Of a stretch of DNA of 64,000 nt, positions 35,165 through 46,008 are shown piece after piece. The translations under genes were made by a program, and so were the position numbers. Position 1 is the stretch's first letter; the number at the start of each line of letters is the position of its first letter. The notes below the pieces were generated by a model. That model saw only the letters and a list, made by a program, of their open reading frames with translations. It had not been told where the DNA came from and did not search any database. Source of the stretch: Aquanectria penicillioides (lineage: Eukaryota; Ascomycota; Sordariomycetes; Hypocreales; Nectriaceae); NCBI GenBank assembly GCA_003415625.1, contig PYIU01000001.1:1798001-1862000 (forward strand), written 5' to 3'.

Positions 35165-37878
35165 CTAGTGTTTAACGTCAGGAAAATATGGCTTCATCTC
35201 ATGTCCTGTCTCTCCTTCGTGATGGTTGTTTTGAGGAGGAAAGTAAGCTGCCAGATCTTGGTAGCCAGGGTGCAGTGGTGTCCCATTGAACAGCTGTGGG
35301 CCATTGTTCACAATCGGAGGCGGCGGTCCTCCATGCCTGTCGGGCATTGGTCGCCCGCCAGTCATTACAAATGTCTTTTCTGCATTTGACTTGCTCCAGT
35401 CTGCTGGCGATATCATAAAGCTGCTTGTACCTGGGTGGAAGATGGTTGTCAGCACACGCCCAACAGAAACCTGCTTGATTCTGTGGCCGAGGTTGTCAAT
35501 GCTGGACTTGCCGGTCATGGTCGACATCAGAACCGCGAGGAAAATGATGCCCATAAGAAGGACAACAAGGAATGCCGGGATTCCGAATGCCCAGCGGTAC
35601 TTGACCCGATGGACTGTTGGAAGGACATGAATACTGGCGGCGGAATCCGACTGACTGTTCCGGGCTCCAAGGACGCCCTTTGATCCAACCATGGCAGACG
35701 CAGCTAAATCAGACCACAGAAGTTGGAGGACATTAGCCATGGATTCTTCTGAGTTTGAAAGGCTCTTCCACTTTAGCCATAAACTCAAGCTCTTCTTCGC
35801 ATTGTAGTCGAATACTGGCGTCATCTCTGCGCTCGACGCCACGGATTGCAACGCCGCAATCGGCACAATCGACCCGGGCAGGTTCATATCTGGGTAGTCG
35901 CGCGTTAAGTATCGAGTCATTATCCCTCTATCTGCTCCTAGCAGATAGAAGGACGGTGCCTGCATGGTGGTAATATTCTGGAACCCTTTATAGGCTGGGT
36001 CAACAATTCCCCAGATGGGATCAAACTGGCCGAGGTTGTACGAGGTTTCCACACCCCATAAAGGCATATCCTCCTCCTTGCTATATGTTTTGTCTCCGAT
36101 GCTTTGAATGACCAGGTTGTCCAAGTTCACACTAGTGCCATTGTGGAAAAATGTCACCCTCTTCACTACAGCTTTGACGGCGGATGCACAGGCATACGTT
36201 GGAGTGGACCATTTGCTGCCATCTTCGAAGATGTTATCAGTGCCAGAATCTGTCCGTTTCGGGGCTCCCTGGACGAAGCTGCAGGTGACATATGTGTTGT
36301 TGAACTTTACAGGAGCGTTGGCCGGCGTTAGTTGACATACTTGCTCTAAGCCAGGAGTTAACAACAAAATCTCATCGTGATGGGGAGACTGTTCATGGCT
36401 GACAGGTCTTCAGCTTAGAAAATGGGAGAGACATACTGCCAAAATCGAATTCTTTCGCTTTAACTTGGTAAGGATTTCTATGAACCGGTTTTGTATTGTT
36501 GGTGGCGTCGTTCAAACCCAAATGTGCACTGAAAACGGTTGTAATGCTCATCGTTTGGTAGTCGGACGTTGCAGAATTCGGAATTGGTAGTTCGAATTGC
36601 TTGTTCATCTCCGAATCAATTCGACTGTATGCTTTGACACCCGTCGTCTCGTTGGTGGGATCTGTAATATCCATGTACAACATGGTGAGACCGTTGGTGA
36701 ACCACGCAGCCTGATATGCGCGCTTTTTGAGGTCCGGAATGTTGGTCGCTGTTTCATTCGCATTGACAGGGTAGGTTGTATTGAGGTTTACAAAACCTCC
36801 TCGGTCAGTGAGATACATCTTGGTGATTTTCGCGCCACTTCTAAATCCTCCCACACTTGTGGAAAGTTCAAAATCAATGGTCGTGTTGGTGTTGACACAT
36901 TCGGTTTCGGGTTCAAGGAAGAGTAAGTCTTCAGTCCAAGTAACCCCTTTCTCGTGGCCTGTTGGCAATGTGTGGTGCCTAAAACCTACACTACCTTTTT
37001 TGCCATCAACGACCAAGCCTTCGACGGCGCGCAACTCCGGATCCGCCAAGAGCAAGAGATTCAAGAAATCGAAAGGCTCCGGCAGTAATTGACGAGCCAT
37101 TATTTATCTCTCTGTCATATATCGAAGTCAATTGTCGCCATTCGATGTCAAAGTTGGAAATGGTCGTCCTCCGACCTTTAGTGCCACTGCCATAAATTTC
37201 ATGGAGAAGTTCGGGAACAGAAGCATTAATACCATAAGGAGTCTCGCAGCCGATAGATTGCCCGTTGGATTCAAGAATCACGACGTCCGACGTGTAGGGA
37301 CACGGCAGGTAGCATGACATGGAATGTGAGCATGTTCGGGTGAAGGGCCGGTTATCACGAGGAGAAGTTCCTGTGTGAAAGGCGCTAGAGTCACCGACAT
37401 ACTGGAAAGTAGCGGAGATGGTCTCCGTATCCGGTTCATCCAACTCGTACAGTCCCAGAGGTGTGATGATACCAGCAAGGGAAATAAACAAGCCGATCAA
37501 GGGGAGACTCAAAGTAGTCAACTTTATTGATGTGCGAACTCCGTTGTTCTTAGATGAGTCTGCGCGAAGGAGTGTTGGCCAAAGCGAACTCTGCAGAGAC
37601 CTCCCAGCAACAGTCCTTGAGGATTGTTAGTCACCATGTCCTCATGTCTCTAGATAGCACCCAAACCAACCAAGTCGCTGCAGTTTCAGTATCTTGAAGT
37701 TGTCCGGCGAGAAAGAAAGCAAGGGCGTTTGGACACCAGAGTTGGGCTGTTCTTCGGGTCAGCATGCTCAAAACGATTTGACTTCGTCAGCGTTTGATCG
37801 ACAATGAGCCATGAACTTACCAACGACTATGCCAAAGGCGATGAGACCAGCAACATAACCAGACGTTAACTCAATCAT
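35165..37878 (-). CDS. Fungal large-ectodomain membrane protein, function unknown (one extra base)
   Basis: Four exons by hand: 37878-37821, 37746-37671, 37615-36437, 36345-35165. Donors are GTAAGT, GTTGGT and GTATGT. The start MIELTSGYVAGLIAFGIVVG gives one hydrophobic segment. WPTLLRADSS precedes a second (LSLPLIGLFISLAGIITPLGLYE). A roughly 550-residue ectodomain with many Asn-X-Ser/Thr sites and Cys residues follows, then a third helix (FGIPAFLVVLLMGIIFLAVLM) and a Pro-rich cytoplasmic tail. The segment VEGLVVDGKKGSVGFRHHTLP matches a Pezizomycotina-only family as I remember it. The frame changes at about 37037: removing one T of CTTGG joins LESLAL to ADPELRAVEGL, and the CDS becomes 2493 nt (830 aa). 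The function is unknown; surface sensing is only a guess. Confidence 0.75.
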
Positions 37879-38504
37879 GGTGATCTAGGCCAGCTATGGC
37901 ACTATACGGCTCTCCACAAGTGAGTATCGTGAAAACGAAAGTTTCGACGCAGGATAAGAGAGCAACGGGCTGGTCAAAGTCATCGTAGGGATCAACATCT
38001 CACGCTCCGAATGCCGCTCTCTGCCAAGAAATATGACCAACTAGACCAGTAATCAAAGAGCACACTTATTACACAAAAAAAGGTCATATTGACACTGAGC
38101 ACATGCATCCTCCGGAATCCCCTCCAAGCACTGCAGTATCTGTGACCGCCGGCGCACTTAGACGCTCCAATCAGTAGTTGACTAGAAAGCCACTCACGAG
38201 CTAAAATCAAACAAAAATTGCCCCTGTCCTGGCGGAAGCGCGCTAGAAGGAAGGCGAGAGCCAATTCACGCAGGCACCGGTGTAAGACGGGCTCGAATTG
38301 CGCCTCCAGCGCCTCATCTTAGCCCTCGGGTACCCCAGCCGGCCCTATCACTTCGGGCATTTGGAGATGATCACGGGCGAGCTGAAAAGATATTCGGCTG
38401 GGGCATCAGTCGAAGTTACCCCTTGAATCTGAGGATGGATCCATTCTCATATACAGCCTTGTCGGCAATGGCGTCCGGCTCCGACGCGAACAGGGCCACG
38501 GCGC
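37879..38504. other. Intergenic region between divergent genes
   Basis: About 630 bp between the ectodomain membrane protein (-) and the putative GPI-anchored protein (+). No coding signal recognised. Part of it could be an unrecognised first exon or leader of the plus-strand gene, whose start is uncertain. Confidence 0.45.
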
Positions 38505-39263
38505 ATGTCTATTTGTGATAAGCTCTGGGTGGTTTCCTACACCCATAGCACTTTGACGGAGGGCCATTTTTTAACCTCCTTATGCTCTACGTCGCTTCCC
38601 AAAATAAAGAGGTCTCTGGGATTCTGGGGCCTTCTCCTCGGCTTGCTGGCGCTGACCTTGATGGCACTGGCGGCAGATGATCAGCCTGCGCTTGCAAGGG
38701 AGTATTGTCAAGGAACAGGATCAATCTGCAAGGCTTTCGATAGCCTTGATGCAACATGCAACAAAGAAACGGGAAAGAAATATTACAAGTGCATGTGCGA
38801 GTTCGGTTGGGTTCCCACGGACAAAGCGTGAGTAATGTCGCCAGTATCGGCAATCGCCAATAGATTCTGTAACTGACTCTCCCAGACCAGATGTCGCTGG
38901 TGTCTAGATGCTGTCAGGCTGTTTGGCCTTGAACGGGACGCATATTACTCCTCAATTTGCTCCTCCGAGGGGTATTCGGTAGCAGCGATGCCCACAAGCA
39001 TCGTTTCGCAACAGAAGGAGCGTAATAAAACTGCAACGGTTCCATCTATAATAGCAACCTCGACAAGACCAACAGGCACACGACGTGCCGCGGCGACTTA
39101 TGAGCCTTTTACCCTGACGTTGTACGGTGGACAAGGAGCGTCTGTCACCTTACCAACAATCGCAGCTGCCACTGAAACAAGCGGGTCCATGGGTTGGCAT
39201 TTGAGTAGCCAACACTTTATTGGAGCATCTTTGGTGTTGGTGTTGGTAGCAGTTGTATTATAA
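38505..39263 (+). CDS. Putative GPI-anchored Cys-rich secreted protein
   Basis: Exons 38505-38827 and 38891-39263 join in phase 2 across a 63-nt GTGAGT...ACCAG intron (231 aa from the first ATG). A strongly hydrophobic segment, LGFWGLLLGLLALTLMALA, reads as a signal peptide. Then come eight or so Cys residues in a compact N-terminal domain (YCQGTGSICKAF...CNKETGKKYYKCMCEFGW...CRWCLDA...SICSSEG), a Ser/Thr-rich stalk, and a C-terminal hydrophobic tail (IGASLVLVLVAVVL) after small residues, fitting a GPI signal. The start is odd: the signal sequence would naturally begin at codon ATA AAG AGG (about 38605). The only upstream ATG adds 33-odd residues that do not look like a leader. The true start may lie in another exon, or the original ATG may be mutated. 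Confidence 0.65.
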
Positions 39264-39425
39264 TTAGATGGTTACGAGCTCGTAGCAGATCAGGTCGGCT
39301 TGCGGGTTCGCGCAAGGGATCTGGTGCGGCATTGAGATCGCTTTAGCTCATGTGTGACGACTAAGATAATTCAATGACCATGGATGGTCAAATTGGCTTC
39401 AAAAGTGATGTTTTCATGGGGTATA

Positions 39426-40061
39426 TCATTTAAATTTGTCGGGATTGCTGGGTATCATCTTCCTCAAAACTCCAAGTTGCTTGATCAATGCGACTTTCTT
39501 CTGGTCAGAGATGTCTTGTCGATCGATGCGTCGAGTTCCATTTGAGAAGACAACCGTGTTATCGGCGAGGACCGTCCCTGGAGCTATAATTGATTTTTGC
39601 GTAATCGTGCAATTCTACAGGAGAAGTCAGCTTGTTGAACCGCAAGTTCTACACGGCGCAACAACCTTGCCGATTCTGGCGCCGCTACCAACTCTAGTTC
39701 CAGCTTGTATGAGGGAACCTTCTCCGATCTCAGTACCGCCAGCTTCAATAACGCAACCAGCCTCAATGGTAACATAATCACCCAGGGCAACACCACCGGG
39801 CTTTGCGTTGCTAATATCTACGGGACGAGCTCCCACGTGCGTTCGTTCGTGAACGAGACATCGTCGGCCGATGAGGATACTGCCTAGGTGAGATTCGAAC
39901 TGTGAACGAGGATGAACCACAGTCTCTGACTGCATCGTGATCGAGTGGGTGCCTTGGAGAATAGCATTGTCGGAGATGGTAAGAGAGGAGGAGAAGTTGA
40001 CGGGCGGTCTTGGGCCACTGCGATCGATGGCGGGGAGAATCGAATGCCTTTTGCTCGACAT
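39426..40061 (-). CDS. DCTN6: Dynactin subunit 6 (p27)
   Basis: Exons 40061-39666 and 39614-39426 join in phase 0 across a 51-nt GTTGTT...GTAG intron with a GCTGAC branch site (194 aa). The protein is a left-handed beta-helix of hexapeptide repeats (ILIGRRCLVHERTHVGAR, ALGDYVTIEAGCVIEAG, IGEGSLIQAGTRVGSGARIG). The C-terminus NCTITQKSIIAPGTVLADNTVVFSNGTRR then DKKVALIKQLGVLRKMIP-like helix is characteristic of the p27 pointed-end subunit. It acts with p25, p62 and Arp11 at the pointed end of the dynactin filament in dynein cargo adaptation. It shares its upstream region with the divergent complex I gene. Confidence 0.9.
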
Positions 40062-40604
40062 GGTGAAAATGGGACCCTGGTCACCGTGAGCACTAGGTAT
40101 CGAGGTAATGCGCTCGCAACAGAAACAACCTCATAGCGTGACAAGCTATATGGGATAGGTGTTTAGCGAAGCCGGTGTTGAAGGTTGCTTTGAGACATTG
40201 ATGTTCAACAGCAGCTCCCCCCGCTTACGTACACTAGATTGTGCTGCACAATTAGATAAGGTGGCAAAGTTGTGCAAACGGAGAATGCACAATTGTACAA
40301 CACGTACCTTCGAGCTCCTCAAGTCGATGAGGTCAGGACTGACCCGACATGTCCGACCAAGCAAAACACTAGGTTTGCGCTTAACAGTTGTGCTAGTAGT
40401 GACCAAGTTCCCCACCAATACTTTGGCTGTGGGCCAGGTATCGGTTAACAGGATCCGCTGAGTAATCTGGCAGCCGCATTGGCCAATCACCAAACGGCCA
40501 TTTGTGGACGGTCACGAATCTCTACGGAAACCTCGAAGTGCCGCATCCCAACGTCCGTCTGTCTTCCATCGCCTCAATCAGTCACCCGACCCGACCAGAA
40601 CACA
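40062..40604. promoter_or_regulatory. Shared upstream region of DCTN6 (-) and nuo51 (+)
   Basis: A 543-bp gap separates two divergent start codons, so both promoters must lie here or overlap. No TATA consensus is clear. CCAAT occurs as CCAATC/ATTGG near 40475-40490, close to the nuo51 side. Confidence 0.55.
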
Positions 40605-42190
40605 ATGCTGTCCACGAGAACGGCGCCGAAGAAGGCCGTCGGCCTCTCACGGACTGCCGTGAGAGGGCTGGCCACCGTCCAAGATGGCCCCCCGAAGCGG
40701 ACGTACGGCGGTCTCAAGGACCAGGATCGCATCTTCCAGAATTTGTACGGACGATACCCCCCCGACCTCAAGCACGCGAAGAAGATGGGCGATTGGCACA
40801 AGACCAAGGAGATTATCCTCAAGGGTCACGATTGGATCATCAATGAGATCAAGACCTCCGGTCTGCGTGGTCGAGGTGGTGCCGGTTTCCCCTCGGGTCT
40901 CAAATGGGTAGGTCGCGGACAATTCTCGCCTTCAATCGATACCACGCCCCAGGACAGCGTTATCTGACTCTCTATAGTCGTTCATGAACTTCAAGGACTG
41001 GGACAAGGACAACAAGCCCCGATACCTCGTCGTCAATGCCGATGAGGGTGAGCCCGGAACCTGCAAGGACCGAGAAATCATGCGAAAGGACCCACACAAG
41101 CTCGTCGAGGGCTGTCTCGTTGCCGGCCGAGCCATGAACGCAACCGCTGCATACATCTACATCCGTGGTGAATTCGTCTACGAGGCCAATGTTCTTCAGA
41201 ATGCCATCAACGAGGCCTACGCTGATGGCCTGATTGGCAAGAACGCCTGCGGATCTGGCTACGACTTCGATATTTACATCCACCGCGGTGCCGGTGCATA
41301 CGTGTGTGGTGAGGAGACGTCTCTAATTGAGTCCATTGAGGGCAAGCCTGGCAAGCCCCGTCTCAAGCCCCCGTTCCCTGCTGCTGTCGGTCTCTTCGGT
41401 TGCCCCTCGACCGTCGCCAACGTTGAAACTGTCGCTGTCGCCCCTACCATCTGCCGCCGAGGAGGAAGCTGGTTCGCCGGCTTTGGCCGTGAGCGAAACC
41501 AGGGCACCAAGCTCTTCGGCATCTCTGGCATGGTCAACAACCCTTGCACCGTCGAGGAGGAGATGTCCATTCCTCTCCGTGAGCTTATCGAGAAGCACTG
41601 TGGTGGTGTCCGTGGCGGTTGGGACAACCTCCTGGCCATCATCCCTGGTGGTTCTTCTACTCCCATCCTTCCCAAGCACGTCTGTGACGACCAGATCATG
41701 GACTTTGATGGTCTCAAGGACAGCCAGTCTGGTCTTGGTACCGCCGCCGTTATCGTCCTCGACAAGAGCGCTGACGTCGTCCGAGCCATCAGCCGTCTCA
41801 GCCACTTCTACCGCCACGAGAGTTGCGGCCAGTGCACTCCCTGCCGAGAAGGCAGCAAGTGGACTGAGCAGATCATGAGCCGATTCGAGCAGGGCCGAGG
41901 CCGACCCCGCGAGATCGACATGCTCCAGGAGCTCACCAAGCAGGTTGAGGGTCACACTATCTGCGGTATGTTTCTAACCAGCCTTCTTTCGTATTCCATC
42001 TTTACTGACAGTTTTGGTAGCTTTGGGTGAGGCTTTCGCCTGGCCCATCCAGGGTCTTATCCGTCACTTCCGACCTGAGCTCGAAGCCAGGATGCAGAAG
42101 TTCGCTGAGGAGTCTGGTGGTGAGGCATTGGCTGGTGGATGGGAGCATTCGACGCGGACCCAGGGAAAGCTGGTAGCCCCCGGTCAATAA
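40605..42190 (+). CDS. nuo51: NADH:ubiquinone oxidoreductase 51-kDa subunit (complex I, FMN/NADH-binding)
   Basis: Peripheral-arm subunit that oxidises NADH through FMN and carries [4Fe-4S] cluster N3 (NDUFV1/NuoF). Exons 40605-40907, 40978-41965, 42021-42190 give 486 aa with all phases consistent. Donors are GTAGGT and GTATGT, and CTGAC branch sites are visible. An Arg/Lys/Ser-rich mitochondrial leader precedes the mature start. Signatures seen are [17 protein letters not shown] (FMN/NADH site; Thr replaced by Ser), [24 protein letters not shown]-type [27 protein letters not shown], and [12 protein letters not shown] for three N3 cysteines. The fourth Cys is in HTICALGEA, split by the last intron. 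It looks intact, unlike several neighbours. Confidence 0.97.
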
Positions 42191-42796
42191 TGGGTTTCGT
42201 TTTGGGAAAAGAGCCGCATCGCAAGAGAGAGAGATAGGTTGGGCAGCCGTGTAACTATGCATGCCTACCTCCCGTAGATGCCCTGTGTTATATTTACTTT
42301 GTGTATTCAATCGGTCGTGGCGGTGTGGCGTGGCGCCGCTCGTTGCTGTTTGCTGTGACTTCTGGTTTCATGGTTGATTGCCAGGGATCAGATCTTTATG
42401 CCTAAAATGCGCATGTCGAGGACAGTTTGAATAGAATCTGTCTGGTTGGCAACGGTGGCTTTCCCGGAGCTGGGGGCATATAAGATACTCAATGCTACTC
42501 TGCGGATGGCCGCCGAGCCGTCCCCACGCGAGACTCTAGGCCGTCCCAAGTGCCAACACATCCCCCTACTGACTCGTCCAATGGGCCGGGGTCCCGTTTA
42601 GAACACCGCTAATTCAAGACGACATCGTTCCGCATCTCGCACCTCCTTTTGTTTGTATTTCATTGCCCCGATAGAGTGTTTGATAGACGGTCCCTGGCGC
42701 TGTTTTCTCAATTTTCCTTGCTGTTCTTTTTTGGAGATACCCTGGAACTTGCATCCCTTCTCTCGCCCGGCGCGCGCACACCCCCCGCTGTTCACC
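42191..42796. other. Intergenic region
   Basis: About 600 bp between two plus-strand genes. No coding signal is recognised. A pyrimidine-rich stretch (42700-42790) just before the PEX11 start resembles a fungal leader. Confidence 0.5.
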
Positions 42797-43656
42797 ATGG
42801 CGACCACGTATGAGCACTTTGTGGCCTTCGGCACCGATCTCCGTACGTTCGATCTCAACCCCTCCAAAGTCACGCGATTCTAACTACTTGGCAAGTCGGC
42901 CTTGAGCGTATCTTGCGTCTCTTCCAGGCGTCCTGCTCTTTGCTGATTGCGTACCCGCTGCTGCTGACTACGCTGCTGCCCGCCGCAGGCCCAGCCGCCC
43001 TGGCCACCAAGGCGGCCGGTCTCGGTGTGCTGGGCAAGCAGATCAACATCTCGCGACGTTTCCTGCGTCTATTCCTCTTCATGGGCACGTTCAACGCCGG
43101 GTTTGAGTCGTACGTTGCTCCCGAGAAGAACCTCGAGATCTGGCTCGACGTCATCAGCAAGACCTTGCTGGGCATGTTCGGCATGATTGAAACGATGACC
43201 CTCGTAGATCTGATTGGCATCAACGACGTCGAGATCTTCGGCGCCGTCCGCAGCAAGGAGATTGACTACCAGTCGCAGTACCTCTGGTTCTTTGGCCTTG
43301 CTTCGTCTGTTCTCATCTCGTTGATCAAGCTCTCCAAGGTTAACCAGGTCCCTGCCGAGAAGCCCACCAAGACCATCTCCGAGAAGGACGCCGCCAAGAA
43401 GGACACCAAGGAGAAGTCTGAGAAGGATGCCAAGAAGGACGCCGAGAAGGAGAAGGAGCGCCAGAAGAAGGTCGCCGCCGAGAAGCGAGTTCTTATTCGC
43501 ACCATCGTCTCCAACGTCGTCGACATGCTCCTGCCCGGCTCTGCCGTGGGCTGGGTGAAGATTACCGGCGGCCAGGTCAGCGCCGCCATGTTCTTCACCA
43601 CCCTTACCACTGGTTGGGCCGGATGGGACCGCGTCGGAGCCAAGCTTCGCAAGTAA
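42797..43656 (+). CDS. pex11: PEX11-family peroxisomal membrane protein
   Basis: Exons 42797-42842 and 42896-43656 join in phase 1 across a 53-nt GTACGT...AAG intron with a CTAAC branch site (268 aa). The start MATTYEHFVAFGTDLLGLERILRLFQA is the amphipathic N-terminal region typical of PEX11 proteins, which bend and elongate peroxisomal membranes during proliferation. RRFLRLFLFMGTFNAGFE and a central hydrophobic stretch (LWFFGLASSVLISLIKL) follow. Then comes a 45-residue Lys/Glu/Asp-rich insert, and a C-terminal membrane-associated segment (VVDMLLPGSAVGWVKITGGQVSAAMFFTTLTTGW). The charged insert and weak similarity to the best-known PEX11 suggest a Pex11C-type paralogue. Which paralogue is uncertain. 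Confidence 0.88.
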
Positions 43657-44269
43657 ATACCGGAGGGATATTAAGAAGACGTGGACTGATTACCGTCGCA
43701 CATATACCGCTACCAGACACGGAGTAAATATGTCGCATATTCCTCTCTACAAAAACTTCAGAGGCACATTTTATGCCTCTAGCATTTAAAATAGAGTTGT
43801 TGTTTTTTTAGTCCACAGTCGTCCGCGCCATTCTCTCGGGTGACTTGAGTGCTCCACGGGTGTCTACCACCTGTTGAGGGAGGGTAGTGATCCCAGAGCA
43901 AGTGGGCAGCAAGGCGACAGCAAACATGGTTATTGCTCTATATGCAATGTCTATTACTTGGTTGTTTTATTTATTTCAAAAGACGTAGCCATACAAACAT
44001 GCGTTCATTATTTTGCCGCCGTGTGACTCGTCCGCTATCAGGCTGGTGTATGCGTGCGGCATACCCAGCGTGACCCAAAACAAATGGCATCGTGTTATCA
44101 AAAGAGTGGCTCGTGGCGCAACCAATCTGGTGAGCCATCGGTCCCTGATCACGTATCAATTTGCGTATACCGTTGAGATTGCTAATGCCGAACCATCATG
44201 TCATCCACTCCATGCTAACGATCCCTGAGCGAGTGAATTGTGTAATATCTTGGCGGGGTCGGACCTGGT
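43657..44269. other. Intergenic region between convergent genes
   Basis: About 610 bp between the 3' ends of the PEX11 gene (+) and the four-helix membrane protein (-). I see no coding signal. It presumably holds both 3' UTRs. Confidence 0.5.
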
Positions 44270-45008
44270 TTAGACGAGAGTTGACATTGAGGGCCTGGGC
44301 TGCGGTGCGTCTGCGTCCAGGTAGATTTGCCTCTCGCCCTCGTCGGCCTTCTCGTCGACAGCGTACACGACGATCTTAGCCTTGCGGCAGATGTTGAAGA
44401 AGTTGAGGGCTGCGATGAGGAATTGAAGAATTCTAGACCATTGTTAGTATTCTTGCGAGCTACTCAAAACAAAATATGATGCAAACTTACGTCAAGGTCA
44501 GACTCAGACGAAAGATCCTCCTGGACCAGCGCCAGCTCCAGAGATCAGCCGCGTCGGCGACGATGGTGAGAATGAGAAGCAAGATGGCGAATGCAACATC
44601 CACCAGTATGACGAAGTAGTGGCGGTGCTTCTTCTCAGGAGGAGGAGGAGGAACAGCCGCTGAAGCACGGCTGGTTCGTCCAATCACACAGATGAAGTTG
44701 CCAATCTTGAGCTCAAACTTGTCCTTCTTCGCAAGCGATTGGACGTAGAGTTTGACGGTCCACAGGATGAGGGCGATGTTGAACGACATGAAGACCACAA
44801 GCCAAAAGGCCTTCCAGGAGTGGCCAATGCCGATACAGTTGACAATTGCCAGGGGCAGCACGGGAAGACGAAGGACCTGGACAGCGGAGAATGTCAAGGT
44901 GAACTTGGGCTGCTGTTCGCCATCCTGGGGGTCCAGGAGAGGGGCCTCGACATCCTCGTCCCTGGGGATCCGGAAGGGCATCCCCATGGATTGAGTTTTC
45001 TGGCTCAT
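44270..45008 (-). CDS. Four-helix membrane protein, unknown function (MARVEL-like layout)
   Basis: Exons 45008-44491 and 44432-44270 join in phase 2 across a 58-nt GTAAGT...CTAG intron with a CTAAC branch site (226 aa). The protein has an acidic N-terminal cytosolic segment (EAPLLDPQDGEQQPK). Four hydrophobic helices follow, at about residues 42-62, 68-92, 130-155 and 165-185. A Ser/Ala/Pro loop (PPPPPEKKH) lies between helices 2 and 3, and a charged C-tail (DEKADEGERQIYL) ends the protein. Pezizomycotina have many such small four-pass proteins, often called MARVEL-like. I see no diagnostic catalytic or transport motif. A T-run (about 45026-45046 on the plus strand) sits upstream of the ATG. 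Confidence 0.75.
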
Positions 45009-46008
45009 TGTTGATGGGGTGACTTTTTTTTCTTGTTTCTTTTTTTAAAAATAGACGATGTCGAATATGTTTGATAGATGATGTTAGATACAGTTGCTAG
45101 TTATGGTTGTTGAATAGTTGATGGATAGGTTCGTTCTTGTTTGCGGAGGTGCTTTGATGTTTAATACCTTAGGATATCCACACAAGCGCGACCATATCGA
45201 GAGGGGGTGTCAGGCCAGTCACTTGCCGCTGCTCATTCCCTGTCAAATCTGCCTTTCATTCGTGCTGATTGCATGCGGCAGAAGGATTCAAGGCGAGGTG
45301 TCACATCGCCCCCCTCAGTTGCCTAACACTGCCACAAGGGCCCGTTGATCCAAACCAACGGTATGTGGACCTGGACGATGTCAATTAATAGAAACGCTGC
45401 ATGTGCTCATTCAGGGAAAGATATTCATGGCCTCATTTTTGTCACGATATCTTTGAAGGAGCCCCGAGAATTTGGGTTGTGGATAAATGGGCTTGACGAA
45501 CATATGGGTTCCACGCGGTCGGGTTCCACTCAACATGGTCAAGGCCAAGCATGCCCACCTGTTCAGGCATCTCTCAAGCCGAAAGAGGAAGCGAAATCAC
45601 AGACAATGACGCGTCAAATCAAACTTGAAGGTTAAGCATCTGCGGTGCCGTTTCATAGGTATCATGATGGCTTTGAGGTAATTTTCTAGTTTATTTGTTG
45701 CGCTTTATCGTCTTTAGTATCCAATGTTCTATGGCCGGTAACCGCCAGGCTTCTTTCTCCACAATATCGAGATCTAATAAACAAGCCTCTCTGTAAATTC
45801 AGGTTGGGAATGGCGTGAAATTGAACTCTCTCCAAGGCCATGGGAGGGGGGGACCATGAAGGAGCAAGTGAAAGAACCAGGGTAATATGTCCGGTAGACC
45901 CGAGCAAATGATTCGATAGGGGAGGGTCTAATGTGCTGGCCTTAAAAGTGGCTGTGTCGTGTGTATCAAGGCTCAGATTGGCAATTGCCGAGTTCAACTT
46001 TATGCGTT
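45009..46008. other. Intergenic region of about 1 kb
   Basis: No domain-bearing or spliced frame is seen on either strand. The first 60 bp contain long A/T runs next to the four-helix protein's start codon. Confidence 0.5.

Noticed and set aside
36346..36436. Shorter introns ending at CAG near 36,390-36,400 in the ectodomain membrane protein
   Set aside because: They put the following exon in the wrong frame. Only the TTAG acceptor at 36,346 (with a GTTAAC branch site) keeps the phase.
34156..39263. Secondary-metabolite or effector cluster
   Set aside because: The region has a PPxY protein, a membrane protein and a GPI-type protein but no synthase, P450, transporter or transcription factor. 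No clustering logic is visible.
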